NCBI GenBank assembly: GCA_013180625.2
Contig: SNVD02009812.1
Span: 124,001 to 188,000, forward strand
Length of the DNA stretch: 64,000 nucleotides
Direction of reading: 5' to 3'
Source of the DNA: Boswellia sacra
Taxonomy: Eukaryota > Streptophyta > Magnoliopsida > Sapindales > Burseraceae
Part shown: positions 22,907-34,639 of the stretch, piece by piece
How the letters are laid out: every line of letters begins with the position of its first letter
Position numbering within the stretch: the first letter of the stretch is position 1
The notes under the pieces: generated by a model
What the model was told of the DNA's origin: nothing
The model's database searches: none
Seen by the model: the letters and a program-made list of their open reading frames with translations, nothing else
Position numbers and translations under genes: made by a program

Positions 22907-24041
22907 AAAGTTATGTGTAGAACCATATTCAATCATATGATAATAATCTCCTGATGCCCACTTTTGCCCTGAAGCTTCATGGTTCTTGGAGGCCTAAGAC
23001 CGGCCACTGAATTTACAAACAACTCCACTATATTGTCAACTTCCATATACTATGCAATCAACCCTTCTTCTCTTACATCCATGGCCTTCTTTAACTCTTT
23101 TTCATCCTAGAGAACCAAAACCTAGAGTTTACAGTTCTTACCTCTATGCCCAAAATAGTGTTTCTCATCATATTAAAAACAAGGCATTTCTTTCTTTTTT
23201 GTTACAACTTAGAGTTGAAAAGCTTTCTGATTGGAAATAGAGGTTTCTATACCCCATTAGTCACCATTGAAAAAGTGTCTTTTGTTGATGAACAAGTCGT
23301 AAGCATTTGCCTCGAAGCATTTCCAGAATTTGGATTTAGACTCCTTGCAAAATTCTGACCTGTTGGGATCTTGGCTTATTTGAGCAAAATATTTTTATCT
23401 CCCTTTAAGCCGTATCCATAATTGGGGCCAACCACTTGGCTGCATCAACCTAACTTCAGCCCTAACTTCTAGTTTAAGCCCATTTATGAAATTCCTTTCA
23501 AGGATGTCATCTGGTATATTTGCCAATGATGCAACAAACATCTCAAATTGACGCTAGATTTCCCGTATCGAACCTTCTTGTATTAACACAAGGAATTTCT
23601 TACAGAGAGTTCCTTATTACGATGGTCTAAATCTCCTCAATATCATTAATTTGAATTCTTCCCAACTCTGAATTTGCCTATGATCATCCTCTCATTGAGA
23701 CCATGTAAGAGCTTTACCATCTAAACTCACTATTACTACCTTTAGTTTTTCCACACCGATCATTTGATTAATAGAGAAAAATCGTTTAAACCTAAAACTC
23801 CATCCATCAGGATTAGTTCCTTCAAAAATTGACATCTCCACCCCTCAAACTCTAGTTTCGCTTTTTAAATTTGAGTCGCCACTACTGCTGATCCTTTCAC
23901 TACCCTCACCAAGGTTTGCTGATGAACTCAATGGGATTTCCTCAACCCTTGATTTCAATTTTCGTTTCCAATCAACCTCGACCTGCTTTGCATCTTCGCG
24001 CCCTTTTAGCAATTGATCTAACTTCTCTAAAATTGAATTGA
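22907..24041 (-). pseudogene. Gypsy-B gag C-terminal part and start of protease
   Basis: On the minus strand, KLDQLLKGREDAKQVEVDW (about 24030-23980) leads into the Ty3 gag core: SIFEGTNPDGWSFRFKRFF near 23830, then ISSWEEF-like QSWEEFKLMILRRFRPS near 23640, and ILERNFINGLKLEVRAEVRL near 23480. A zinc knuckle in DEKHYFGHRG context follows near 23160. Protease begins near 23030 with GLRPPRTMKLQGK and reads EYGSTHNFIS at the Copia-C junction; the catalytic Asp of the D(S/T)G triad is replaced by Glu-Tyr-Gly in this reading. Stops occur within gag. Confidence 0.82.
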
Positions 24042-24046
24042 CATTT

Positions 24047-26378
24047 TGTGAATGGGGCTTTTATCCCATCAGAGCGATTGCAATCACAAAACTGTGTCAA
24101 GGCCCATGTAGGACTTAAAGCAACACAGAACAAGCCACAAAGGTAAGCCTGGAGAAATGAAATAGAGTCTTCATCCACATGCTAACCATGGAAAAATAGT
24201 GGGTGACGGTAGTCCGATCTCTCACTTTTGAACCTAAACTACCTTCACCCTTTCAGAGACGGATTCGGGAAGTTGAGTACAAGATTAAACCTCATTCAGA
24301 TGTGAATCTAGCTTTTACTCGGGTTTGCTAAGTCCAATATTTTTATCATTTTAATGTTTACTCTGTTGATCCTAATTCATTTTAGCACACAACTCATTTT
24401 ATCTTTGTTACACATGTGAGGTAAGTAAATGTTTTACATACAAAAAAAAGGAGGAAGAAGAATAGAATTACAATTCATGAAACATAGGAGAAAAGGGAAA
24501 TGGATTACATCAAGTCTTTATAAATGTGTAAGATAAAAGAAAAAGGTAAAAGCAATGTGGAAATTATCCAATTAAATCCTCCAAATGACAATAGCGACAA
24601 AGTAATATGAATAGAATATATAAACATAACATCAAGGCATAAGTATTAAAAGCAACCATTCACAAATTAACGCAACTAGGTGAGATAAAGCCTAATTAAG
24701 TAATAAATCCCTTACCACCAACGTGAGTCCACTTTTTACTTAGTAGATCCCAATTCACCCAACACAAAGAAAACAACATGACATTGATTTGAAAGAGTAT
24801 TAAATTCCTAAACATGTAATCTAATCACCATATCATATTCATCTTATCGTCATACAACCATTCATAATATAATCATGGGACTTACATACAATAAATGAGA
24901 TACTATCAAATAATGGCTCCTAAATATTAATTATAAGTCTGCCATTATTTATTAACTCTCATTAGGAAATGAAGGAAAAGAGTAGAGAAAGAAACATGTT
25001 TTGCCTAATCATGATTCTAACACTTGAAATAAAAAAAATGCAACATAATTATATCATAGATAATTTAATCCTAAAGCATGTTTCTAATTATGGCATTTCT
25101 CACAGCATACGCGTCTCAAGCATAACTCATGTCAATGTGATGATCCATTACTAAGAATTGTGAGTCCACCGTCACATAACTATGAATAACAAAGAGAACA
25201 AAGAAGAAGGTAAAAATTATGACATTGAAAAGAAAACATAATCACACTAAACTTAACATGATTCTAACATGTTATACTCTTATTAAACAAAGCATGATTC
25301 ATATCAACACGATGATCCCCCACCATCAGTCCATCATCATTCATCAGTGAACAAAGAGAAAGAATAGAAAAAGAATATAATCATAACACTAAGGCATAAT
25401 TCACTTCAAAGCAATGGTCCTCCCACCAACAATTATAGGTCTACCATTGCTTGTCCATGAACAAAGAAATAGAAGGAGAAAAAGAAGCAAAAGATATAAT
25501 CATGTCAAAATAAAAGCATATAAGCAATATTACTCCTAACATGATTTTCAACATGTTATCATTCATAATCCTAACATAATATTAAAGCATAAATAACCTA
25601 AGCATGATTCTAACATACGTAGGCCTAAGACATTTGTACTAGCATGCCAAACACATAAAGAAACATAAACACGATTCTAACATATTAAGCAAACAAACAA
25701 GCAGACAAAGCACACATAGGATGTCCTCATAACTTACCTGGATTGTGGCACTACTAGAAGTAGAATTGTCACTTGGATGGGCACCCCCTAGAATAATCCA
25801 AGGGGCACCTTTGGACATCGAGAACTTCTCCAAGATGACACTAATTGAAGACACCAGAAGCGTCTCAATTTCCTACTCTCTAGACTCTCTAAAAACACTC
25901 AAAATAGTGTGAGAATCAAAAGGATTTCGATGGTTTGGTGAATAGCACCTAACCCTTTTAGGTAGCTCTTTCCCCTGTCTTTAGTTTAATATATAAGTAA
26001 TGTAGAATTATGAGAATACGTCAGAATGAGGTGTGTGCCTATTTGAAACAGCTATGCACTTGCCATAATAGGCCTACGCCTGTTCTGTTAGGCTTGCGTT
26101 TGTTAAAAACAAGTGTGCACCTGTTGGCGATAGGCATGCACCTATTAAATAGGCACACGCCTGTAATTAACCCTAACAAATAGGCATAAACCTATCCAGA
26201 CCAATCTAATGGGCGTGGACCCATTTGGACCCTAAGAATAATGAAAAATGACTATTTCCCACACTTTAAGTGCTCTTTTTAGAGTTTTGATGCTTTTTGA
26301 TCAAATTCTGCACCTGATTAGTGTGACTAGCTATCATAATTGAACATCTAAACCATAAGCCAAATTCTAGTGCTTACA
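24047..26378 (-). mobile_element. Solo LTR, 2.3 kb, inserted in Gypsy-B gag
   Basis: Ends TGTAAGCACTAG...CATTCACA on the minus strand. Flanks CATTT (24042-24046) and CATTC (26379-26383) are a 5-bp duplication with one change. The gag reading resumes across it (...GAKK to NVNSILEKLDQ). No internal coding, PBS or second LTR is present, so it is best read as a solo LTR left by recombination. The interior has loosely repeated AACATGATTCTAACAT words and, at 26080-26190, about six short AGGC.(C/T)(A/G)C.CCT(A/G)TT units. Confidence 0.75.
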
Positions 26379-26383
26379 CATTC

Positions 26384-26528
26384 TTTTTTAGCACCAAAAT
26401 TTTCTATAAGTTGCCTTGAATCAGATAGCATATCCTTTTGAACTAATTCCATTCTCTCTTTTATTGATCCATTCTCACTTCTACCTTCTTCACTACCATG
26501 GCCCAGTTATCTGGTTATGATACCAATT
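26384..26528 (-). pseudogene. Gypsy-B leader, PBS and gag N-terminus
   Basis: On the minus strand, TGGTATCATAAC (26525-26514) follows the LTR as the primer-binding site. ERMELVQKDMLSDSRQLIE (about 26465-26405) is the N-terminal helix of gag, cut by the solo LTR. Confidence 0.7.
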
Positions 26529-26948
26529 TGATAGAACAAAATAATAAAGAGATGGAACTACTATAATATAAGGAATAATTGGATGATTTATTTTTGCAGA
26601 AAACCAAAATACTAGAAAAACAAAACACTAGGTATTCGAGAGACCTGGCCTCTCATTGAGCTCTACTTAGTTAAAGCAAATCCATTCCTCCCTTATACTT
26701 ACGCATTTCCCCTTTTTTATAGCCTTACTCACAAAACAGAAAAAGAAAAACAACTGAGAAACAATTATGAACATAACCACTAGCACATATCACTAGGTTA
26801 TGCTAACTGAATTACAAACTGAGCAACCCATATAACAGTAAATTAAATTACCATACCTCCCTTTACAAGACCAACCAGCTACATCCAACTTTATTACCAA
26901 TGCTTTTTTTGGTGCCTCACATAAGTAAAATGAATTAGAGGCCTATCA
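26529..26948 (-). repeat. Gypsy-B 5' LTR
   Basis: 420 bp, from TGATAGAACAAAATAATAAA to GAGGCCTATCA. It pairs with 11929-12321. Confidence 0.85.
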
Positions 26949-28213
26949 ATGAAATGTCTACTCGTGAAGTATTTTGACACATCTCCTTCTTGGTACCACA
27001 GTTTCTATCCTCTTACACCTTTTAGATAGCCAATAAACACACATTTTCTAGCTTTTGGCTACAACTTATCTTATTTGATATGTGCATAAGCCATACAACC
27101 AAACACTCTCAAATGATTGTAATTCGATGGAGAACTTATCCATATTTCTTTTAGTGTCTTACAATCAATAGCAACCGATAGACATCTATTGATTAAATAT
27201 CTTGCTGTGTTGAACACTTTCCCCCAAGTTTTCTTGGGCATATTTACATTCAACAACATGCATCTTACCTTTTCAAGAAGTGTTCTATTCATCCTTTTAG
27301 CCAAACTATTTTGTTATGGTGTTTTTGATACTGTTTTATGCCTCACCATTCCTTCATTGTTACAAAAACAGTTGAACTTTCCATTCAAAAACTCCAAACT
27401 GTTATCAGTTCTAAGCTTTCAAACTTTTCTTCCTATTTGGACTTCAACTATCTCTTTCTAGTCCTTGAACTTTTAGAATGTCTCATCCTTGGTCTTTAAG
27501 ATATAAACTCACCTCTTTCTTAAGTAATCATCAGTAATAGACATGAAATATCTACCTCCACCTAAAGTTGCATGCTTAGATAGACCCTATAAATTTGAAT
27601 GTACATAATTGAGAGTCTCTTGTAGTATAAATAGAATTAGAGAATTTACTGTTATTACTTTGCCAAGAATGCAATGCTCACAAAACTCTAATTTTGCCAA
27701 CTTATCTCCACACAATAAGCCTTGTTTCTGCAATTCTTTAAGCCCTCTTTCACTTATATGGCTAAGCCTCTTATGCCACAGTAAGCTTGATCATCTACTT
27801 CTGAAATTGCCCTTGCTTCTCTAATTATTGTACTGTCCTAATGAATATACAGGCCAATTTCCTTCACACCTTTCATTATAATTAAAGAACATCTTGTAAC
27901 TTTCAAGGTGCCATTCTCCTATTTGAAACTGTAGTCATTTGAATCATGCATACTGAGTGAAATAAGATTCCGTTTCAATTCAGGAATGTGCCTTACAATA
28001 GAGAAAACTCTTTCCATGTCATCACGAATTTTGATTCTGATTGTACCTATGCCAACCACACTGCAAGCTTTATTGTTTCCTAGTGGAACCTTTCCACCGT
28101 CAATCTTTTCATAAGATTTAAACCAGCTTCTATTCAGTGTCATATGAAATGAATAACTAGAGTCTAAAACCCATTGCTTTACCACCAAAGCATCAGAATT
28201 CCCATTTCCATCT
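26949..28213 (-). pseudogene. Copia-A protease and integrase region
   Basis: On the minus strand, 28188-27919 encodes the protease segment VLDSSYSFHMT, where the usual DSG reads DSS, and continues to RHIPELKRNLISL. The GAG-pre-integrase and integrase core are broken between 27918 and 27305. 27304-27071 holds AKRMNRTLLEKVRCML and NRCLSVAID...FGCMAYAHIK, the end of the integrase core. The reading then runs RKCVFIGYLKGVRG to the Gypsy-B LTR. Stops and shifts make it non-functional. Confidence 0.82.
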
Positions 28214-29002
28214 TTAATAAATTATAGCATCACCTCTCTCTTGTTCTTTCTCTTTATAGTTTCTCTTCCTATTGGGACAAAGCCTTCTAACATGTCCTTT
28301 CTTATGACAATGGAAGCATTTTACGGCTTTCTTTCCCCTTGATTTAGATCTGCAATATTGCTTTCCTTTATGGACTCTTCTTTCAGACCTTCCCCTGATA
28401 ACTAGCCCTTCTCTAGAGTGTTCACCTTGCTTATTCTTCCTTTGAAGATCTTTTGAGTTTAATGCACTAATCACATCATCTAAAGATAATGATTCCGTGT
28501 CATGCTTCAAAATATCTACAAAATTCTTATATGATTTTGGAAGTGAATGCTGCAACACAAGTGCTTTATTTTCATCATCATATTCTATTTGTATATTTTC
28601 TAAATCTAAGCACAATTTATTAAACTCATCTATGAGGTCTTGTAAGTTCTTATCCTCCACCATTTTATAAGTGAAGAGCTTTGCTTTCAAACGCAATCTA
28701 CTAGACAAAGTTTTACTTATGTAAAGACTTTCAAGTTTCAGCCATACCTTTGCCACAATTTTCGTCCTTGAAACTTGTCTCAACACCTTGTCACTTGAGC
28801 TGATAATTAATGTATTGTAGTCTCTCTTCATGATGTCATGCCTCTTCTCTTCATTGTAGCTTTCAGGCAGCCTTCTTTCTCCTCCAGGAACTTTATCTAG
28901 ACCAAGATTGCTAAGCAATGCCAGCATCTTATTTCTCCATATGGCAAAGTTACCGGTTTTATAAAACTTCTCAATCTCATATTTGGTAATTGATGTAGCC
29001 AT
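28214..29002 (-). pseudogene. Copia-A gag
   Basis: A 262-codon open frame from ATG 29002. It has the UBN2/gag core: NFAIWRNKMLALLSNLGL near residue 18, then KVWLKLESLYISKTLSSRL and LIDEFNKLCLDLENIQ. A CCHC knuckle CFHCHKKGHVRRLC lies near residue 234. It is a Tork-like copia gag by motif. The frame stops before the protease, and the rest of the element is destroyed, so I label it a pseudogene although gag itself is open. The start lies about 90 bp after the PBS, as expected. Confidence 0.8.
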
Positions 29003-29080
29003 CTTAAGAATTTTATCAAACAGCTTGTGAACTCAACAAGATATACCACGAAAGAACTTCAAACACAGCCTATAACTAGG

Positions 29081-29094
29081 CTTTAACACCAATT
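29081..29094 (-). other. Copia-A primer binding site
   Basis: The minus strand reads TGGTGTTAAAGCC, a diverged initiator-tRNA-Met complement, next to the 5' LTR. Confidence 0.65.
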
Positions 29095-29716
29095 TGTTGT
29101 GTAAGATGTCCAGAAAACACTCACAAGTGGTTATCTTTGAAGGCAAAACAGAGAAGACAGCAAACCACCAACAAATAGAAAGCAAAAAATACACTAGATA
29201 TAAAACAATAAACAACAAAGAACAACATAAACATTTATATTGATTTAGATCACACATTGTGATCTCACAATAGTTGGTCTTGATCAATTCACTATATCAA
29301 GAAAAATGTTAAAAGAGCTTATACAAGGAAATTTTATATAGAATGAAATTTTATATAGAATGGATGTATAGAAAAAAAAAAGTTTTTCTTCTCTTCTTGG
29401 ACTTTTCTACAATTCCTTTGGCTCCTCCTACTTCACTCTACTTTCTCTAATTCCATGGCTCTTCTTGTTCACGACTTACCATAATGACCACACTTGAGTG
29501 CACCACCCGAAAATCATAATGCATATTACTTTCCATCATGACCACACTTGAGTACACCACTCAAACTGTCATTATGCTCCAACATAAGTCATTATGCTCC
29601 AACATAAAGAGAACTTTATATAAAATGTAATTATTTCAGTCACTAATCATATAAAATATTGAGACTACTCCAACTTAGTCAATTACACCAGGTTGGTACA
29701 CTTTACATTCCTAACA
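29095..29716 (-). repeat. Copia-A 5' LTR
   Basis: About 622 bp, TGTT...AACA. It pairs with the CACTA-split 3' LTR (2985-3080 plus 7445-7778). The direct neighbour at 29735 is the start of segment D2, homologous to 105. Confidence 0.8.
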
Positions 29717-30169
29717 AAAATTGTGAAATGAAAAAAAAAAAATAGAGATATAAGAACCTTTATATTTGAAGCTTTGAAAAATTATTCTGATTCCATCTTT
29801 AAAATTTCTACCTGTATATCCTAAAGTTCGATGGAAAAATTGATTTGGTATCTCTTCGTCCTAATTAGTTGCACCATTTATAATTAATACACGAATAGGA
29901 TCGTTCTTCAATGATGAATGAAAATCAATACAAGATTGTTACAAACATAGAAATTAACAGCATTAAGTGAAAAAATATAAAATCTAACACACTAATTAAT
30001 TTTTACGCTATAAAACATCGTTCATAGCTCCATAATCCTCATTCAGACGTCAACATTAAACCAAAGCTTCAATAATACTATAAATAGTATATACTTGGGC
30101 TGGAAATTCCACGAGACCGTTTAATTAGTATTATATGAACTGATTTGATAAAATCGATTGTCTTTTATA

Positions 30170-30712
30170 TGTATTGGAGTATTGGCTCTTTAGCTAATTA
30201 CTTGTGTGTACAAAAGATCCCACATGAAGTGGGAGTCTTTATATTAGAGAGACTTAGACTTATAAATTAAAGCCAAGTCTTCTCACCTATTTTACCATTG
30301 AAAATTCTTCTCCACCCCTCTATTTGTAAGGTCTCACATATAAGACCTTATAATTTAAGAACCTTTCATTAAGGACCTTAAAGTTTGTAATATTTGCTTT
30401 TTTTCCCTTTTGATTTTGGATATTTGTAGTATTGCCCAATTGTTTGGGTAATTACAGTTTGACCCAATAGTTGTGGTATTTATATTGTGGTCCAAAAGTT
30501 TGTAATTCTCTTTGAAGATAGTGGAAAGTTTCTTCACGGCGCCCGAAGACGTAGATATTTATACCGATCCTCGTTAAATCTTGGTGTTCTTTCTATTTTG
30601 CATTGTGGTTGATTGGTTGCCTCTTTAGTTACTATTATATTCAATTATCTAGCATAGTTTGTGTTGTACATTTGGGTTATTCTATTGGTTATCACTTCCG
30701 CCGTGCATAACA
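30170..30712 (+). repeat. Copia-D 5' LTR
   Basis: 543 bp, TGTATTGGAGTATT...CCGTGCATAACA. The PBS ATTGGTATCAGAGCC follows at 30713. No second copy is in the window. Confidence 0.8.
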
Positions 30713-30728
30713 ATTGGTATCAGAGCCT
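30713..30728 (+). other. Copia-D primer binding site
   Basis: TGGTATCAGAGCC, the exact plant initiator-tRNA-Met complement. Confidence 0.85.
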
Positions 30729-30842
30729 AAAGTTGTGGGTAGTTAGTGGCTATTTCATTAAAGCACTTACTACTGTTCTGGGCTATTGAATTTAGATTGC
30801 TAGTTATTGAATATAATAGTCTGTTTGGAGCTTGGTTATTGG

Positions 30843-31168
30843 TAGGGGTGCTCAAAAATCCCTGACCTGATCCAACCCGACCCGACCCGACCGGGTTGAT
30901 CGGGTTTTTCTCGGGTCGGTATTAAATAGTGACCCGAATCGGGTTAAAATAATCGGGTTTAAACAGTATCGGGTTGTAAATCGGGTTTGGATATTTGACC
31001 TAATTAAATTAAACCCGATCCGACCCGATCGGGTTGATCGAGTTTTTATCGGGTCAGTATTGAATAGTAACCCGAATCGGGTCAAAATAATCGGGTTTGA
31101 ACAGCATCGGGTTATGATCGGGTATGAGAAAACCCGACCCGACCTGACCCGACACGTGAACACCCTTA
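30843..31168. mobile_element. CGGGT-rich hAT MITE, 326 bp (copy 1)
   Basis: Ends TAGGGGTGCTCA and TGAACACCCTTA. The perfect 8-bp duplication GTTATTGG is at 30835-30842 and 31169-31176. The interior consists of repeated CGGGTT / AACCCG words in two half-copies. It lies in the leader of Copia-D. The frame 30852-31163 (-) is a repeat artefact. A relative is at 63102-63422. Confidence 0.9.
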
Positions 31169-31212
31169 GTTATTGGTGATTTGTGTATCGAGCTTATTTG
31201 TGAGAGGTAGTG

Positions 31213-32058
31213 ATGGCATCATCGTCGACTGTATTAGAGAAGACAATGACTGTGACAAATGCAAAAATAGATGTTGAAAAATTTGATAGTCGAAATAATT
31301 TCGGCTTATGGCAGAGTGAGGTGTTGGACGGGTTGTATCAGCAAGATTTGGATATTGTTCTGGAAGAAACAAAACTATAAGATATCAATGCAAGAGATTG
31401 GGACAGGTTGAATATAAAAGCTTGTGGGTTGATTCGCTCTTGCTTGTGTAGAGAACAAAAGTATTCGTTCACTAAGGAGACATCTGCAAACAAATTGTGG
31501 AAGGCGCTGGAGAACAAACATATGAAGAAAAGCAATGAGAATCGGGTGTACCTATTGAACAAACTGTTCCGTCTCCAGTTGAAACCAGGTACGAGCATCA
31601 GTTCTCATATTGATGAATTTAATAAGTTAATTGCTGATTTGTTAAACTTAGATGAAACCTTCAAATATGAAATTAAGGCTATGCTATTGATTGGCTCACT
31701 TCCGGATGAATTAGATCATTTATGCATTACTCTTATCCATAGGAAAGATAAACTGTCTTTTGAAGAAGTCTGTTCTGCTTTGTTGAATTATGAAATTCTT
31801 AAGAAAGATCAAAGGGAACATAGGGATGAGTCAGTAGATACATTGACAGTGAGAGGGCGTAGTCAAAGTAGGAAACCAGGAAAAATGGGAAAATCTTGGT
31901 TGAGGGGTAGATTAGGAAAAGATGAGTGTGCCTTTTGTCGTGAGAAAGGGCATTGGAAGAAAGATTGTCCTAAGTTGGAAAGAAAGATAAGGGCAAGGCT
32001 GTTTCTGATGCATGTGTTGTTGAGCGTGAGGATGACAGTGAGTCAGATATATGTCTAG
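31213..32058 (+). pseudogene. Copia-D gag
   Basis: ATG at 31213 opens a gag frame (KFDSRNNFGLWQ) with a TAA at 31378-31380, then the same frame continues from 31408. It includes NKLWKALENKHMKKS, ISSHIDEFNKLIADLLNLDE and the zinc knuckle CAFCREKGHWKKDC near 31930. A frameshift near 31990 moves the link to protease into another frame (DKGKAVSDACVVERE). It is Tork-like by motif. Confidence 0.82.
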
Positions 32059-32059
32059 C

Positions 32060-33410
32060 TGATCAACAATCCACTTCTGATTCTGATGAGTGGATTATGG
32101 ATTCGGGTTGTACTTATCATATGTGTCCACATAGAGATTGGTTCTTTCAGTTTGAGGAGCTTGATTATGGAGTTGTGTATATGGGCAATGATGATATTTG
32201 TCATACTGCTGGGATAGGTTCGATCCGATTGAGGAATCATGATGGACTGACTAGAGTTCTGACAGATGTTTGGTATGTACCGAAGTTGAAGAAGAATCTT
32301 ATCTCTTTGGGAGCCTTAGAATCTAAAGGTTGTGGTATATCTATTCGAGAAGGTATTCTGAGGGTCACTTCAGGCACTCTTGTGGTATTGAAAGGCACTA
32401 GGAGGAACAACTTGTATTACTATAATGGTAGTACGGTTATTGGATCGGCTGCTATGGTTTCTGATAATAATACAGATTCAGAGATCACGAGACTATGGCA
32501 TATGCGTTTGAGACATGCAGGTGAGAAAGCCTTATTCAGTTTGGTGAAGTTAGGCTTATTGAAAGGTGCAAAGACCTGCAAGCTAGATTTTTGTGAGCAT
32601 TGTGTTCTGGGAAAGCAGAAGAGAGTGAAATTTGGGATCGCTATTCATAATACCAAGGGTATTCTTGATTATGTTCACTCAGATGTGTGGGGACCTACTA
32701 AAACCGCATCTATGGGAGGTAGGTACTACTTTGTTACTTTTGTTAATGACTTTTCCAGAAAAACTTGGGTGTACTGTTTGAAATCAAAAGATGATGTACT
32801 TAGTGCTTTCCTTAAATGGAAAAAGATGATTGAGACACAAACTGGCAAGAAGATCAAGCATCTCAGAACAGATAATGGTGGTGAGTATTGCAGTGATCAG
32901 TTTTTGAAATTGTGTCGTGATGAGGGTATTGTACGTCATTTTACTGTTAGAGGTACACTGCAGCAGAATGGGATGGCAGAACGCATGAACCGGACATTGC
33001 TGGAGAAAGTTTGGTGTATGTTGTCCAATGCTGGGTTGGGCAAAGAATTTTGGGCTGAGGCTGTGACTTATGCGTGTCATCTCATTAATCGTCTACCTTC
33101 AGCTGCTATTGGTGATAGAACTCCATTGGAGATATGGTCTGGACAACCTGTTTCTGATTATGATTCTTTACATGTTTTTGGTTCTCCTGCATATTATCAT
33201 TTGAAAGAATCTAAGCTGGATCCTAGAGTCAAGAAAGCGATTTTCTTAGGATTTACTTCAGGAGTGAAAGGATATCGTCTTTGGTGTCCTAGTTCGAGGA
33301 AGATTATTTTCAGCAGAGATGTGATATTTGATGAGTCTTCAATGTTGAAGAAATCAGAAAATCAGATAAAGGTGAATGATACTCCACAACAGATGGAGTA
33401 TACTCAGTAG
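32060..33410 (+). pseudogene. Copia-D protease and integrase
   Basis: Open from about 32060. Protease has MDSGCTYHMCPHRDW (DSG catalytic triad near 32100). The GAG-pre-integrase zinc part has LWHMRLRHAG...CEHCVLGKQKR. The integrase core has VHSDVWGPTKTASMGG, LRTDNGGEYCS and LQQNGMAERMNRTL, supplying the D-D-E residues. The tail reads VFGSPAYYHL and KAIFLGFTSGVKGYRLW. A TAG at 33408-33410 ends it, shortly before the truncation at about 33420. There is no RT, so the element is dead although integrase itself is uninterrupted. Confidence 0.86.
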
Positions 33411-33420
33411 CAGGTGGAGT

Positions 33421-33452
33421 TTGACCCTCAAATACTTTAGGAAGAAAATATG
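33421..33452 (+). other. Filler at Copia-D deletion junction
   Basis: TTGACCCTCAAATACTTTA at 33421-33439 is an exact copy of 33465-33483 in the adjoining D2 sequence. D1 has only one copy of this site. It is best read as templated filler DNA added when the break was rejoined. Confidence 0.7.
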
Positions 33453-34639
33453 ATTAATTAAATCTTGACCCTCAAATACTTTACACGCCGCATCACATTA
33501 AGCTTTAAAACCTTGGTTAATTTTAAATAAGTGGGGACCCATAACCCTTTTATTGACCTTAACCGGTCATTGCTGAAAAATAGGGTTCTAGCCTTGCCAG
33601 CCGTCTGACTCTGCCATCCATTAATTAAAAGCCAGAAGAAACACGTGGGAACATTAATATTAAATATTAATAGCAATACACGTAATTAATTTGCTGCTTG
33701 AATATTAATGGCCATAACAGAGAAAACCAAACCACCCAATCCACCTACTACGTTGTGCCAGATTAAATTCAGCTTTTTTAAAATACGATTTTTAATTAAT
33801 ATTTTTGTAATTATCATCTTTACATGTTTTTTTATTAGCATTTCTTAAAAAATTTAAAATAATATTATCCTATTATTATCATAGAGCATAACTATATATA
33901 TCTTTTCATATTTTTTTTCCTCACTTTCTATATATGAATAAATAATAATACTGTTGCAATATTATAAAATGTATCTCAATCCGTAATTAATGTTAATCTT
34001 CTGACATTTTATCCCATTTTCTTTTTCATTTAATGTTTAAAAATAAATTATATATAATGTGTGCACTGTTTGAAACAGCCCGGTTGCTGAGCAAGTTGTT
34101 GCAATTGATGGGCTCCCAAATGTACCACAGACACAGTAACAAGCGCAGCACTCGATGGGCCAGGAGCGGACTGACCGGTACCTGCAAGGCACATGGACAT
34201 GATCAATTCAAGTTCAAATTAAGTTACACAACAAAAAATTTGTACGATTCCTACTGTATAAAATTAGTAAGTTCATGTTAGCAATAATGAACACCCTAAC
34301 GTCAATTTTCTAAACTAGTAGATAAGCACATGCCACTCTAGCCAGTTTGAATACCATTCGGTGTGATTTTGTTGATGGTTGGTTGGGCAGGTACTGTTCG
34401 TTTCCTTTTATAGATAGGCACAATTACTATTCCTTTATCGGAAAATAACTTTAATATGTAGTGGAGCAAGGCAAGGTGGTTAAACTGATCAGATGTCTGC
34501 TTTAAAAGGAGGGTAAGGGTCAAACGGCACTTTTGGAAGGCAAGATATAAGGGAGATAAGAATTGTGCTTTGGAACTTTTGAACATACTCCCAATCTCCT
34601 CTGACGGTTCCAAAATCTTGGAATGGGACAAAGCGTAAG

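Larger units (their letters stand above)
11929..26948 (-). mobile_element. Gypsy-B, chromodomain-type Ty3/gypsy retrotransposon
   Basis: Its LTRs are at 11929-12321 and 26529-26948 and begin T(G/A)ATAGAAC and end CCTATCA. Flanks GTGAC and ATGAA are a decayed 5-bp duplication. The rejoined order on the minus strand is gag, zinc knuckle, protease, RT, RNase H, integrase, chromodomain remnant. It is inserted in Copia-A pol and is itself split by Copia-C and a solo LTR. Confidence 0.85.
30170..33420 (+). mobile_element. Copia-D, 3'-truncated Ty1/copia element
   Basis: It has a 5' LTR (30170-30712), PBS, gag, protease and integrase, then stops. RT, RNase H and the 3' LTR are absent. The right breakpoint coincides with loss of about 700 bp of D2 (present in D1 as 487-1205), so one deletion removed both. 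Confidence 0.85.

Noticed and set aside
30852..31163. 103-codon frame on the minus strand with RSGR / TRFG repeats
   Set aside because: It is the translated CGGGTT repeat interior of a hAT MITE. The same holds for 63016-63282.
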